NCBI RefSeq assembly: GCF_900182985.1
Contig: NZ_FXUY01000001.1
Location: 3,348,001 to 3,412,000, forward strand
Length of the DNA: 64,000 nucleotides
Direction: 5' to 3'
From: Pseudomonas helmanticensis
GTDB taxonomy: Bacteria > Pseudomonadota > Gammaproteobacteria > Pseudomonadales > Pseudomonadaceae
Shown: piece after piece, positions 8,481 to 18,046 of the stretch
Numbering within the stretch: position 1 is the stretch's first letter
Layout: each line of letters begins with the position of its first letter
Notes under the pieces: generated by a model
Seen by the model: only the letters and a program-made list of their open reading frames with translations
Told to the model about the DNA's origin: nothing
Database searches by the model: none
Program-made: the position numbers and the translations under genes

Positions 8481-10796
8481 ATGGCACGTCAACAAGCACA
8501 ATTACCGGTCAGTTCACCACGTTTGCTCGCCTCGGCTATTGGCGTAGCGATTACCGCCGGCTCCGCCGGGCACATGGTCTTCGCTGCCGAAAAAACCGAC
8601 AGCAAAGCCTCCGGCAATGCCATCGCACTGGACGCCACCGCCATCAACGGCGAAGCGCAGGACCCAACGTCCTACCAGGTCGAGAAAGCCTCCTCGCCCA
8701 AGTACACCGCACCGCTGGTCGACACACCGCGTTCGGTGACGGTTATTCCGCAACAAGTCTTGAAAGACACTGGCGCCCTGAACATGCAGGACGCGCTGCG
8801 CACCGTACCGGGCATCACGTTCGGCGCCGGTGAAGGCGGCAACCCGCAGGGTGACCGTCCGTTCATTCGCGGTTTCGACGCGCAGGGCGACACCTACCTC
8901 GACGGCGTGCGCGACACCGGTTCGCAGAGCCGCGAGATCTTCGCCGTGGAAAACATCGAAGTCAGCAAAGGCCCGAACTCCGCCATCGGTGGGCGTGGCG
9001 CGGCAGGCGGCAGCATCAACCTGGTGAGCAAGAAAGCGCACCTGGGCAACTCGTTCGACGGCGGTTTCACTTGGGGTTCCGACCAGACCCAGCGCTACAC
9101 CCTCGACGGCAACTACCAGTTCAGCGACACCGCTGCCGGCCGTCTGAACCTGATGAGCCACGAAAGCAACGTCGCCGGTCGTGACAGCGTCGACTACGAC
9201 CGCTGGGGCATTGCACCATCGCTGGCGTTTGGCCTGGGCACCGACACCCGCGTCAACCTCGACTACTACCATCTCGAAAGCAACGACACCCCGGATTCGG
9301 GCATCCCTTACACCATCCCGACCGGCGGCTCTGCGGCACGTACCAAGTCCAATCCGGACAAGCCTTACGCCGGTGGCGACCACAGCAATTTCTACGGTCT
9401 GGATCGCGATTTCCGCAAGGGTCGTACCGACACCGCGACCTTCGCCATCGAGCATGACCTGAGCGACTCGCTGACGATCAAGAACACCCTGCGTCACGGC
9501 ACCAGCATGCAGGATTACATCCTCACCCAGCCGGACGACAGCAAGGGCAACGTCAACAACGGCAGCGTCTGGCGTCGTGCCAACACTCGGGTGAGCAACA
9601 CCGAGACCACCACCAACCAGACCGATCTGTTCGGCAATTTCTACGTGGCCGGCTTCAAGAACAGCTTCTCCACGGGCGTCGAGTACACCCGTGAGGAAAG
9701 CCAGAAGTCCTCGTACAACGTCAACACCGACACCACGCCGCGCACCAGCGCCGTGACCACCAACTGCAACCCGGGGCTGATTGGCGCAGCCAGTGGCTAC
9801 AACTGCACCTCGCTGTCGAACCCGAACCCGAACGATCCGTGGAACGGCGCGATCTCGCGCAACTACGCCGGCACCGACACTCAGGCCGACACTTACGCGC
9901 TGTACGTGTTCGACACCTTGGAGTTGAACCAGCAATGGCTGCTGAACATGGGCCTGCGTTACGACCACTTCGACACCGACTACAAGAGCTACAACAACGC
10001 CGGCAACACCACCTCCAAAGGTGCTGACACCAGCGAGTTCGTCACCGGCCAGTTCGGCGTCGTCTACAAGCCTGCGGAAAACGGCAGCATCTACGCTTCC
10101 TACGCCACCTCGGCCACCCCGCCGGGCAGCACCTTGGGCGAAGGCATGGACGGCAACCCGTTGGGCGGCACTGCGGATCGCAACGGCAACCTGCTGAGCA
10201 GCGACATGGAGCCGGAAACCACCAAGAACTACGAGATCGGTACCAAGTGGGATCTGCTCAACGATCGCCTGTCGCTGACCGCTGACATCTTCCGCACCGA
10301 GAAAGAAAACGCTCGTGTGCAAGTCGATACGACTTCCTACGAAAACGCCGGCAAGACCCGCGTACAAGGCGTCGAACTGTCGGCCAGCGGCAAGATCACC
10401 GACAAGTGGCAAGTGTTCGCCGGTTACGCCTACATGGACAGCGAACAAGTCGACGGCGGTCCACTGGGCCGGGCCAACGATGGCAATGAACTGCCTAACA
10501 CGCCGAAAAACAGCGCCAGCCTGTGGACCACTTACCAGGTCACGCCGAAGCTGACCATCGGCGGCGGTGCGTTCTACGTGGATGACGTATTCGGCAGCGT
10601 GGCCAATACCACCATGGTCGATTCGTATGTTCGTTACGACGCGATGGCCGCGTACAAGCTGACCAAGAACGTCGACCTGCAACTCAACGTGCAGAACCTG
10701 ACCAACGAAACCTACTACGACAAAGCCTTCTCGACCCACTTCGCCAACCAGGCGGCGGGCCGTACGGCACTGTTGAGCACCAACTTCCACTTCTGA
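8481..10796 (+). CDS. piuA: TonB-dependent catecholate-type siderophore receptor (PiuA/Fiu-like)
   Basis: The 771-aa outer-membrane receptor imports ferric siderophores using TonB energy. A signal peptide ends near residue 37 (MVFAA). The plug domain follows with TPRSVTVIPQQVL, RPFIRGFDAQGDTYLDGVRD and GGSINLVSK. A 22-strand barrel continues to the end and closes with the terminal aromatic of STNFHF. The ATG at 8481 has GGGGAGGGG upstream; an upstream TTG is unlikely. It is divergent from piuC and followed by the PiuB-like reductase, an arrangement I recall from PA4513-PA4515. Substrate specificity cannot be read directly; PiuA orthologues take catecholate-type compounds. Confidence 0.93.
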   Translation: MARQQAQLPVSSPRLLASAIGVAITAGSAGHMVFAAEKTDSKASGNAIALDATAINGEAQDPTSYQVEKASSPKYTAPLVDTPRSVTVIPQQVLKDTGALNMQDALRTVPGITFGAGEGGNPQGDRPFIRGFDAQGDTYLDGVRDTGSQSREIFAVENIEVSKGPNSAIGGRGAAGGSINLVSKKAHLGNSFDGGFTWGSDQTQRYTLDGNYQFSDTAAGRLNLMSHESNVAGRDSVDYDRWGIAPSLAFGLGTDTRVNLDYYHLESNDTPDSGIPYTIPTGGSAARTKSNPDKPYAGGDHSNFYGLDRDFRKGRTDTATFAIEHDLSDSLTIKNTLRHGTSMQDYILTQPDDSKGNVNNGSVWRRANTRVSNTETTTNQTDLFGNFYVAGFKNSFSTGVEYTREESQKSSYNVNTDTTPRTSAVTTNCNPGLIGAASGYNCTSLSNPNPNDPWNGAISRNYAGTDTQADTYALYVFDTLELNQQWLLNMGLRYDHFDTDYKSYNNAGNTTSKGADTSEFVTGQFGVVYKPAENGSIYASYATSATPPGSTLGEGMDGNPLGGTADRNGNLLSSDMEPETTKNYEIGTKWDLLNDRLSLTADIFRTEKENARVQVDTTSYENAGKTRVQGVELSASGKITDKWQVFAGYAYMDSEQVDGGPLGRANDGNELPNTPKNSASLWTTYQVTPKLTIGGGAFYVDDVFGSVANTTMVDSYVRYDAMAAYKLTKNVDLQLNVQNLTNETYYDKAFSTHFANQAAGRTALLSTNFHF

Positions 10797-10799
10797 TCC

Positions 10800-10884
10800 T
10801 GTAGGAGCTGCGGCACGCTGCGATCTGTTGATCTTGATCTTTAAAAGCAAAATCAAAAGATCGCAGCCTTCGGCAGCTCCTACA
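10800..10884. repeat. REP inverted pair, 'gtaggagctgc' family
   Basis: TGTAGGAGCTGCGG and its complement lie head to head around an AT-rich centre containing GATCTTTAAAAG, just after the piuA stop. It is one of several copies of this family in the window. Confidence 0.85.
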
Positions 10885-11008
10885 AAAACAGTCGGCCCCG
10901 TTCATTCAGTTGAACGGGGCTTTTCTGCGTAATAAAGAACGCTTCTCGATAACCCACGGCATAATGCGCGCCGTGAAGACTATTTTCGAACGGACGGCGA
11001 GTGACGTG

Positions 11009-13534
11009 TTGAAGAAAACCCTGTTCCAGTTGCACTGGTTTTTTGGCATCACCGCAGGGCTGGTGCTGGCCCTGATGGGCATCACCGGCGCGACCTATTC
11101 GTTTCAGGACGAGATCCTGCGGGCGCTGAACCCGTCCGTGTTGCAAGTGGAAAAACAGGTTGCCGGGGTACTGCCTCCGGTAGAGCTGGTGGAGCGCATT
11201 GAAGCCACCTCGGGCAAGACCGTGTCGATGCTCTGGGTCGAGACCGACAGCGGCAACGCCGCGCGCGTCTACTTCACGCCGCCCAAGGGTGAACGTCGCG
11301 GCGAGATGCGCTACTTCGATCCGTACACCGGCGAGTTCATGGGCGATGCCGTCGGCCAGGATTTCTTCGGCCTGATGCTGCAACTGCACCGCTTCCTCGC
11401 GATGGGCGATACCGGCCGCAACATCACCGGCGCCTGCACCTTGATCCTGCTGTTCTTCTGCCTCTCCGGCCTGTACCTGCGCTGGCCGCGTCAGTGGAAC
11501 AGCTGGCGCGCGTGGCTGACGCTGGACTGGAAGAAAAACGGTCGTGCGTTCAATTGGGATCTGCACTCGGTGGCTGGCACCTGGTGCCTGCTGGTCTATC
11601 TGCTGCTGGCGTTGACCGGGTTGTCGTGGTCGTACGAGTGGTACAACAAGGGCCTGACCAAACTGCTTTCCGACGCACCGCAAAACGAACGTGTACGCGG
11701 CGGTCGCGGACCAGCGCCGGAAGGCCCGGCACCCACCGCCGATTACGCAGCGATGTGGAGCAGCATCTACAGCGCCGCCGGCCCGGGCCTGTCTGCCTAC
11801 AACATCCGCATGCCGCCAGTCGCCGGCCAACCGGCGACGGTGTTCTACCTGCTCGACAGCTCGCCGCATGATCGCGCGTTGAACCAGATCACCCTCGACC
11901 CGGCCACCGGCATCGTCAAACGCGTCGACCGCTACGCCGACAAGAGCTTCAAGGCGCAACTGCTGACCAGTATTTATGCGCTGCACGTCGGCAGCTATTT
12001 CGGCCTCGTCGGACGGATCATCATCTCGATCGCGGCGGTGTGCATGCCGCTGTTTTTCATCACCGGATGGCTGCTGTATCTCGATCGCCGACGCAAGAAA
12101 AAGCAGATCAAGGATGCGCGCAAAGGTCTCGAACAACCGGCCGGTGATGCTTCAGCGTGGCTGATCGGTTTCGCCAGCCAAAGCGGTTTTGCCGAACAAT
12201 TGGCGTGGCAGACTGCCGGGCAATTACAGGCCGCCGGGTTGCCGGTGAAAGTGCAGCCGCTGGCGAATGTCAGCGAGCAGGATCTGCGTGAATCGAACAA
12301 CGCGCTGTTTGTGGTCAGCACCTTTGGCGACGGCGAAGCACCGGACAGCGCCCGTGGTTTCGAGCGCAAAGTGCTGGGCAAAGCCTCGACACTCGGCAGC
12401 TTGAACTACGCCGTACTCGGTCTCGGTGATCGTCAGTATCAGAACTTCTGCGGCTTCGCCAAACGCCTGCATCAATGGTTGAGCGAACACGGCGGCAAGA
12501 CCTTGTTTGCCCCCGTAGAAGTCGACAGCGGCGATCCATACGCGCTGCGCCACTGGCAGACGCAACTCGGTCTGCTCACCGGACAAGCGCCGGTCGATAC
12601 CTGGCAAGCGCCGAGCTACGACAACTGGACGCTGACCCGCCGCGAACTGATGAACCCGGACAGCAGCGGTGCACCGGTTTATCTATTGGCATTGAGCGCA
12701 CCGAACACCAGCAGCTGGCTGGCCGGTGATCTGGTCGAAGTGCTGCCGCGCAACTGCCCGTGGGCCATTGAACATTTCCTCGACGGCCTCGGCATTCGTG
12801 GCGAGACCCCGGTGAAAATCAATGGCCTCGACGAGCCGCTGGAAGTCGCACTGGCTTCGCGTCAGTTACCGGAACATCGCGCACATCTGGTTGGTCTGCA
12901 CGCGCAGGCGCTGGTCGATGCGATGGTGCCGCTGGCCATGCGCGAATACTCGATCGCCTCGATTGCCGCCGACGGTGTGCTGGAGTTGATCGTGCGTCAG
13001 GAACAACACGCCGATGGCACGCTTGGCATCGGTTCTGGCTGGTTGACCGAACACGCGCCAGTGGGCGGCAGTATCAGCCTGCGCGTGCGCCGCAACAGTG
13101 GATTCCACCTGCCAAACACGCCGGTGCCGATGATTCTGTTGGGCAACGGCACCGGTCTGGCCGGGCTGCGCAGTCTGCTCAAGGCGCGGATTGCCGATGG
13201 TCAGCAGCGTCAGTGGTTGCTGTTTGGCGAGCGTAATCGTGAGCACGATTTCCTTTGCCGTGCGGAGCTGGAAGAGTGGTTGGTCAATGGTGATCTGGCG
13301 CGACTGGATCTGGCGTTTTCGCGGGATCAGGCCGAGAAGATTTACGTGCAGGATCGCCTGCGTGAGTCGGCTGACGAGCTGAAGAAATGGCTGACGGAAG
13401 GTGCGGTGATTTATATCTGCGGCAGCCTGCAAGGCATGGCCTCAGGCGTGGACCAGGTACTCAACGACGTCCTCGGCAGCGCCGAAGTCGAACGCCTGAT
13501 CGAACAGGGCCGCTACCGCCGCGACGTCTACTGA
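11009..13534 (+). CDS. piuB: PepSY membrane / flavodoxin-reductase fusion (PiuB-like)
   Basis: The ~841-aa inner-membrane protein starts with PepSY-associated transmembrane helices ([20 protein letters not shown], then segments around residues 145, 185 and 350). A cytoplasmic flavodoxin-like domain ([19 protein letters not shown]) and a reductase module follow, with an FAD motif REYSIAS and NADPH motifs [12 protein letters not shown] and [13 protein letters not shown]. This is the sulfite-reductase-flavoprotein-like type thought to reduce ferric siderophore in the periplasm or at the membrane. The start is uncertain: TTG at 11009 gives the family N-terminus [11 protein letters not shown], while ATG at 10964 would add 15 residues without a clear ribosome binding site. 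Confidence 0.88.
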   Translation: MKKTLFQLHWFFGITAGLVLALMGITGATYSFQDEILRALNPSVLQVEKQVAGVLPPVELVERIEATSGKTVSMLWVETDSGNAARVYFTPPKGERRGEMRYFDPYTGEFMGDAVGQDFFGLMLQLHRFLAMGDTGRNITGACTLILLFFCLSGLYLRWPRQWNSWRAWLTLDWKKNGRAFNWDLHSVAGTWCLLVYLLLALTGLSWSYEWYNKGLTKLLSDAPQNERVRGGRGPAPEGPAPTADYAAMWSSIYSAAGPGLSAYNIRMPPVAGQPATVFYLLDSSPHDRALNQITLDPATGIVKRVDRYADKSFKAQLLTSIYALHVGSYFGLVGRIIISIAAVCMPLFFITGWLLYLDRRRKKKQIKDARKGLEQPAGDASAWLIGFASQSGFAEQLAWQTAGQLQAAGLPVKVQPLANVSEQDLRESNNALFVVSTFGDGEAPDSARGFERKVLGKASTLGSLNYAVLGLGDRQYQNFCGFAKRLHQWLSEHGGKTLFAPVEVDSGDPYALRHWQTQLGLLTGQAPVDTWQAPSYDNWTLTRRELMNPDSSGAPVYLLALSAPNTSSWLAGDLVEVLPRNCPWAIEHFLDGLGIRGETPVKINGLDEPLEVALASRQLPEHRAHLVGLHAQALVDAMVPLAMREYSIASIAADGVLELIVRQEQHADGTLGIGSGWLTEHAPVGGSISLRVRRNSGFHLPNTPVPMILLGNGTGLAGLRSLLKARIADGQQRQWLLFGERNREHDFLCRAELEEWLVNGDLARLDLAFSRDQAEKIYVQDRLRESADELKKWLTEGAVIYICGSLQGMASGVDQVLNDVLGSAEVERLIEQGRYRRDVY

Positions 13535-13538
13535 AAAC

Positions 13539-13630
13539 ACCCCTGTAGGAGCTGCCGCAGGCTGCGATCCTTTGATCTTGCCCTTAAAAAAAATCAAAAG
13601 ATCGCAGCCTGCGGCAGCTCCTACAGGGGT
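13539..13630. repeat. REP inverted pair, 'gtaggagctgc' family
   Basis: A long near-perfect inverted repeat, ACCCCTGTAGGAGCTGCCGC and its complement, fills the gap between the convergent piuB-like and phoD-like genes. It may serve as a shared terminator. Confidence 0.88.
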
Positions 13631-13632
13631 GG

Positions 13633-15174
13633 TCATACCGGTTGTAGTTTTTGTTCGAAAACGGCTATGCCATTCAAATCGCGCAACACCACGCTCATCT
13701 CCCCGCTCTGCCCTTCGATATTCACCTCGCCAAAAAACTGGAAACCGGCAAACGGTGATGCGTTCTGCGTCGGCGGCGCCTTCTCGAAAACCACCTCCGG
13801 GCCGAAGGTTTTATCCAGCGGATTCGGTCCGAAACTGCCAGCGTTCAACGGCCCGGCGACAAACTCCCAGAACGGTTCGAAATCCTGAAACGCCGCACGG
13901 TCCGGGTGATAGTGATGCGCTGCGCAGTAATGCACGTCGGCCGTGAGGAAGACGAAATTGCGTACCTGCTGCGCGCGCAGGAATCCGAGCAACTCAGCGA
14001 TTTCCAGTTCGCGCCCCTGCGCAGGTCCGGGGTCGCCGTTGGCCACCGCTTCCCAGCGCGCGACACCTGGGCTGACCTCGCCATCCGGAACGCCAAGGCC
14101 AATCGGCATGTCAGCGGCGATGACCTTCCACTGGGCTTTGGAATGCTTCAAGCCACGCTTGAGCCAGTCCAGTTGTTCACGCCCCAGGAACGGTTTCGCC
14201 GCGCCGAGGTTGTCGTCATTGGCGCCGCGATAACTGCGCATGTCGAGCACGAAGACATCGAGCATCGGCCCGTAACTCAGCTTGCGATAAATCCGTCCGC
14301 CACCGTCGGCGGCTTGCAGGCGCATCGGTGAATATTCCAGCCAGGCTTTTCGCGCGCGACCGACCAGGGTGTGGATATCTTTCTCCTGATAACGCTCGTC
14401 GAGCTGCTTGCCCGGCGACCAGTTGTTGACCACTTCATGGTCGTCCCACTGCCAGATCTGCGGCACTTCGGCGTTGAAGCGGCGGATGTTTTCGTCCATC
14501 AGGTTGTAGCGGTAGTTGCCGCGATAGTCGTCGAGGGTCTGCGCGACTTTGCTCTTGGCTTCGGTGGTGAGGTTGCGCCAGATGCGGCCGTTTTCGGCGG
14601 TGAGCTGATCGGGCACCGGGCCGTCGGCGTAGATGGTGTCGCCGCTGTGGATAAAGAAGTCCGGCAGACGCAGGCGCATGGCTTCGTAGATGCGCATGCC
14701 GCCGATGTCCGGGTTGATGCCGAAGCCCTGGCCGACGGTATCGCCGCTCCAGACGAAACGCAGATTGCGCCGTGCCGTCGGTGCGCTGCGCAGGTGGCCG
14801 AGCCATGGTTCGCTGGCGACACCGGTACGGGCGTCCTTGAAATACACGCGATAGAAAATCGCCTGATCGGCGGGCAGCCCGGTGAGCTCTACGCGGGCGG
14901 TGAAATCGCTGCGGGCATCGGCGAGCGCCGAGACCTGCCGGCGTGGATTGCGGAACTGGCTGCGGGTGTCCCACTCGACCACCATATGCGCCGGGCGATC
15001 GCTGCGACTCCAGATCATCGCGCGATCCCCTTGCAGGTCGCCGGACTGCACGCCATCGGTCAGTTGCGGCCGATCCTTGACCGAAGCAATCACCGCCGGC
15101 GCCAAGCCAGGCATCAGTAATCCGGCGCCGACAACCTGCATGACACGCCGGCGACCGGGGTTGAAATCGCTCAT
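13633..15174 (-). CDS. phoD: PhoD-type alkaline phosphatase/phosphodiesterase, Tat-exported
   Basis: The 513-aa periplasmic or extracellular phosphatase carries a twin-arginine signal (NPGRRRVMQVVGAGLL). After it come the PhoD N-terminal domain (SGDLQGDRAMIWSRSD) and the metallophosphoesterase core with FVWSGDTVGQG, FIHSGDTIYADG, QIWQWDDHEVVNNW and FLTADVHYCAAHHYHPD. It hydrolyses phosphate esters with a Fe/Ca centre in characterised relatives. Start at 15174 because GGGAGA precedes it and the Tat signal begins there. No Pho box was evident upstream. It stands alone between two REP elements. Confidence 0.92.
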   Translation of the reverse strand: MSDFNPGRRRVMQVVGAGLLMPGLAPAVIASVKDRPQLTDGVQSGDLQGDRAMIWSRSDRPAHMVVEWDTRSQFRNPRRQVSALADARSDFTARVELTGLPADQAIFYRVYFKDARTGVASEPWLGHLRSAPTARRNLRFVWSGDTVGQGFGINPDIGGMRIYEAMRLRLPDFFIHSGDTIYADGPVPDQLTAENGRIWRNLTTEAKSKVAQTLDDYRGNYRYNLMDENIRRFNAEVPQIWQWDDHEVVNNWSPGKQLDERYQEKDIHTLVGRARKAWLEYSPMRLQAADGGGRIYRKLSYGPMLDVFVLDMRSYRGANDDNLGAAKPFLGREQLDWLKRGLKHSKAQWKVIAADMPIGLGVPDGEVSPGVARWEAVANGDPGPAQGRELEIAELLGFLRAQQVRNFVFLTADVHYCAAHHYHPDRAAFQDFEPFWEFVAGPLNAGSFGPNPLDKTFGPEVVFEKAPPTQNASPFAGFQFFGEVNIEGQSGEMSVVLRDLNGIAVFEQKLQPV

Positions 15175-15240
15175 GCTGTTCTCCCTGAAAAAAGGAAAAC
15201 TTAAGCACGCCATCATTACCCGCAAATGACACCTGCCACA

Positions 15241-15353
15241 CCACAAATCCAATGTAGGAGTGAGCCTGCTCGCGATAGCAGTCTATCTGCCAATATTCAT
15301 GTCACTGACAGACCGCTATCGCGAGCAGGCTCACTCCTACAAGGGATTTGTGG
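15241..15353. repeat. REP-like inverted pair, 'gtaggagtgagcctgctcgcgat' family
   Basis: GTAGGAGTGAGCCTGCTCGC and its complement face each other, extended by outer arms CCACAAATCC/GGATTTGTGG. It sits between phoD and the 3' end of fruA. Confidence 0.88.
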
Positions 15354-15359
15354 GGGCGG

Positions 15360-17093
15360 TCAGGCCTTGGTGGGTTCCAGGGCCAACTCGACGGCTTCGG
15401 GGCGTTTGACCGTCGCATAGACCACAGCGGTCAACAAACTCCCCGCGACAATCGCCAGCAGATACAGCAACGCGTGGTTGATCGCATTCGGAATCGCCAG
15501 CACAAACAAGCCACCATGCGGCGCCATCAGCTTGCAGCCGAAATACATCGACAATGCACCGGTCAATGCCCCGCCGGCGATGCTTGCCGGGATCACCCGC
15601 AACGGGTCTTTTGCGGCGAACGGAATCGCCCCTTCGGAGATAAAGCACAGCCCCAGCACCAGCGCCGCTTTACCGGCCTCGCGCTCAGTCTGGGCAAACT
15701 TGCGCCGGGCAATGAACGTGGCGATGCCCAGGCCAATCGGCGGCACCATGCCCGCCGCCATGGTCGCCGCCATCGGTGCATAACTCTGCGAGGCCAATAA
15801 CCCCACCGAGAACGCATAGGCGGCTTTGTTGATCGGCCCGCCGAGGTCGACACACATCATGCCGCCGAGCAACACACCGAGCAGAATCGCGTTGGTGGTG
15901 CCCATGCTGTCGAGGAAATGCGTGAGCGCCGCGAGCATGCCCGCAACCGGTTTACCGACCACATAAATCATCACCAGCCCCGTGAACAGGCTGGCGAACA
16001 ACGGGATGATCAGAATCGGTTTCAGCGCTTCAAGACTCTGCGGCAACGCGACATATCGGCTGATCGCCTTCGCCGCATAACCGGCGATAAAACCGGCGAC
16101 GATGCCACCGATAAACCCGGCGCCCAGAGTGCTCGCCAGCAAACCACCGATCATCCCCGGCGCCAGGCCTGGGCGATCAGCAATCGAATAGGCGATGTAA
16201 CCCGCCAGCAACGGCACCATCAGTTTGAACGCAGTCTCGCCGCCGATCTGCATCAGCGCAGCTGCCAGCGTGCCTTCTTCCTTGAACGCGGTGATGCCAA
16301 ACACGAACGACAGCGCGATCATCAAACCGCCCGCCACGACCATCGGCAGCATGAACGACACACCGGTCAGCAGGTGTTTATAGACGCCGGTTTTCTCCTG
16401 CCTGGCCGGTGCCTTGCCGTCACTTGCCGCACTTTCCACAACAGCTTCAGCCAGGGCTTTTTTCAGCGTCGCTTCGGACTGCTTCAAGGCGATGCCGGTG
16501 CCACAACGATAGATTTTTTTGCCGGCGAAACGCTCGGTGGCGACTTCGATATCCGCCGCCAGCAACACCACGTCTGCCTCAGCAATCGCCGCTGCGCTCA
16601 ACGGGGTTTTCGCGCCCACCGAGCCTTGGGTTTCGACCTGCAGTTCATAGCCCAGACGCTTGGCGGTTTGCTGCAAGGCTTCGGCGGCCATGAAGGTGTG
16701 GGCGACACCGGTCGGGCACGCGGTGATGGCGACGATGCGTGGCGCACGCGGCGCATCAGCAAGCGGTTTAGCTTCGCTGGCAACGTAAACTTCAGCCTCT
16801 TCAGCACCACGACGCAGCACTGCTTCAACATCCTGCAACGCCTGCGCCGGGGCAATCTGGAAAACCCGTTTGCCGACAAAGCGCGTCATGTCGACCGCAC
16901 CTGTGGCGACCAACAAAACCCACTCCGCCGCCGCAATCGTCGCCGCCGACAATTCGCGCTCAGGGTGCGCTGCATCGACCACTTCAACGCTGGTGCTCCA
17001 GCCCTGACGCTGCGCCGCCGCATCGAGCAAACGCGCGCACAGCACACTGGTGACCATGCCGTTCGGGCAAGCCGTAACAATGGCTAACTTCAT
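15360..17093 (-). CDS. fruA: PTS fructose transporter subunit IIB'BC (FruA)
   Basis: The 577-aa permease imports fructose and phosphorylates it to fructose 1-phosphate. An N-terminal degenerate IIB' (TACPNGMVTSVLC, residues 7-19) is followed by the active IIB with the phospho-cysteine C126 in ITACPTGVAHTFM. From about residue 240 the IIC membrane domain runs to the end, with PMVVAGGLMIALSF, PGLAPGMIGG and FISEGAIPFAAKDPLRVIP. It is the last gene of fruB-fruK-fruA, 11 bases after fruK. Confidence 0.97.
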   Translation of the reverse strand: MKLAIVTACPNGMVTSVLCARLLDAAAQRQGWSTSVEVVDAAHPERELSAATIAAAEWVLLVATGAVDMTRFVGKRVFQIAPAQALQDVEAVLRRGAEEAEVYVASEAKPLADAPRAPRIVAITACPTGVAHTFMAAEALQQTAKRLGYELQVETQGSVGAKTPLSAAAIAEADVVLLAADIEVATERFAGKKIYRCGTGIALKQSEATLKKALAEAVVESAASDGKAPARQEKTGVYKHLLTGVSFMLPMVVAGGLMIALSFVFGITAFKEEGTLAAALMQIGGETAFKLMVPLLAGYIAYSIADRPGLAPGMIGGLLASTLGAGFIGGIVAGFIAGYAAKAISRYVALPQSLEALKPILIIPLFASLFTGLVMIYVVGKPVAGMLAALTHFLDSMGTTNAILLGVLLGGMMCVDLGGPINKAAYAFSVGLLASQSYAPMAATMAAGMVPPIGLGIATFIARRKFAQTEREAGKAALVLGLCFISEGAIPFAAKDPLRVIPASIAGGALTGALSMYFGCKLMAPHGGLFVLAIPNAINHALLYLLAIVAGSLLTAVVYATVKRPEAVELALEPTKA

Positions 17094-17104
17094 GACAAAC
17101 CCTC

Positions 17105-18046
17105 TTATTGTTCTGTCAGGGGGCGCACGCGCACGCCCTGTTCGAGCTGCGCCAGTTGCGCGCGGTCGTTGATGCCGAAACCGATCTGGGTCACCGCCAT
17201 CGCGGCAATCGCGGTGGCGGTGCGCAGGGTTTGTTCAGGCGTGTCGGCGCTGAGCAAACCGTGGAGCATGCCGGCCAGCAACGAATCGCCGGCACCGACC
17301 GTGCTGGCGACGCTGACCTTGGGTGGCGTGGCGTGCAGGGCCGAACCGACGCTGAACCAATTCACACCGTCGGCACCGTGGGAGATCACCACGTGTTCGA
17401 TGCCTTGCGCATGCAAACGCGCCGCTGCCTGCGCTTCGGCGGCGTGAGAAACCACCTCGCAACCGAGCGCGTCAGCGAGTTCTTCAGTATTGGGTTTGAT
17501 CAGCCATGGACTGGCTTTCAACGCTTCGCGCAATGCTTCACCGCTGGAATCGAGGGCGACTTTCAAGCCGAGCTGATTGAGCCGTTCGATCAACTCACGC
17601 AACCACTGCGCCGTCACGCCACGCGGCAAACTGCCAGCGACTACCACCGCGTCATGCCCCGGCGCAACCTGCACCAGACGATCGAGCAACGCCTGCTGTG
17701 CAGCCGCATCGACCACCGGCCCCGGGCCGTTGATATCGGTGATGCGTCCGCTCTGCTCTGCCACTTTGATGTTGCTGCGCGTCTCGCCCGGCACGCGGAT
17801 AAACGCGTCGACAAAACCGCGCTTGGCGAACAGGGTTTCGAACGCTTGCAGGTTGTCCTCGCCGAGAAAGCCGCTGACCGTTACTTGATGGCCGAGGTCG
17901 GCAAGTACCTGCGCGACGTTCACGCCTTTGCCGGCGGCGTGGGTGTGCATCTCGTCGCTGCGATTGACCTGACCGGCGTCCAGACGCGGCAACTCAACGG
18001 TGAGGTCGAGCGCCGGGTTGAGGGTCAGGGTAAGAATCTTGGCCAT
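17105..18046 (-). CDS. fruK: 1-phosphofructokinase
   Basis: The 313-aa PfkB-family kinase converts fructose 1-phosphate to fructose 1,6-bisphosphate, so PTS-imported fructose enters glycolysis. Family signatures are TLNPALDLTVELP, the substrate-side AAGKGVNVAQVLADLG, and the anion-hole/catalytic VGAGDSLLAGMLHG. The start overlaps the fruB stop (TAATG) with GGAGG upstream, showing translational coupling in the operon. Confidence 0.97.
   Translation of the reverse strand: MAKILTLTLNPALDLTVELPRLDAGQVNRSDEMHTHAAGKGVNVAQVLADLGHQVTVSGFLGEDNLQAFETLFAKRGFVDAFIRVPGETRSNIKVAEQSGRITDINGPGPVVDAAAQQALLDRLVQVAPGHDAVVVAGSLPRGVTAQWLRELIERLNQLGLKVALDSSGEALREALKASPWLIKPNTEELADALGCEVVSHAAEAQAAARLHAQGIEHVVISHGADGVNWFSVGSALHATPPKVSVASTVGAGDSLLAGMLHGLLSADTPEQTLRTATAIAAMAVTQIGFGINDRAQLAQLEQGVRVRPLTEQ

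Noticed and set aside
8514-10856. 780-aa minus-strand frame
   Set aside because: Antisense shadow of the TonB receptor piuA; runs into the REP element.
10910-11008. Upstream extension of the PiuB-like reductase
   Set aside because: The first 18 codons run from the REP-adjacent region without a ribosome binding site. The family N-terminus starts at the TTG at 11009, though ATG 10964 remains possible.
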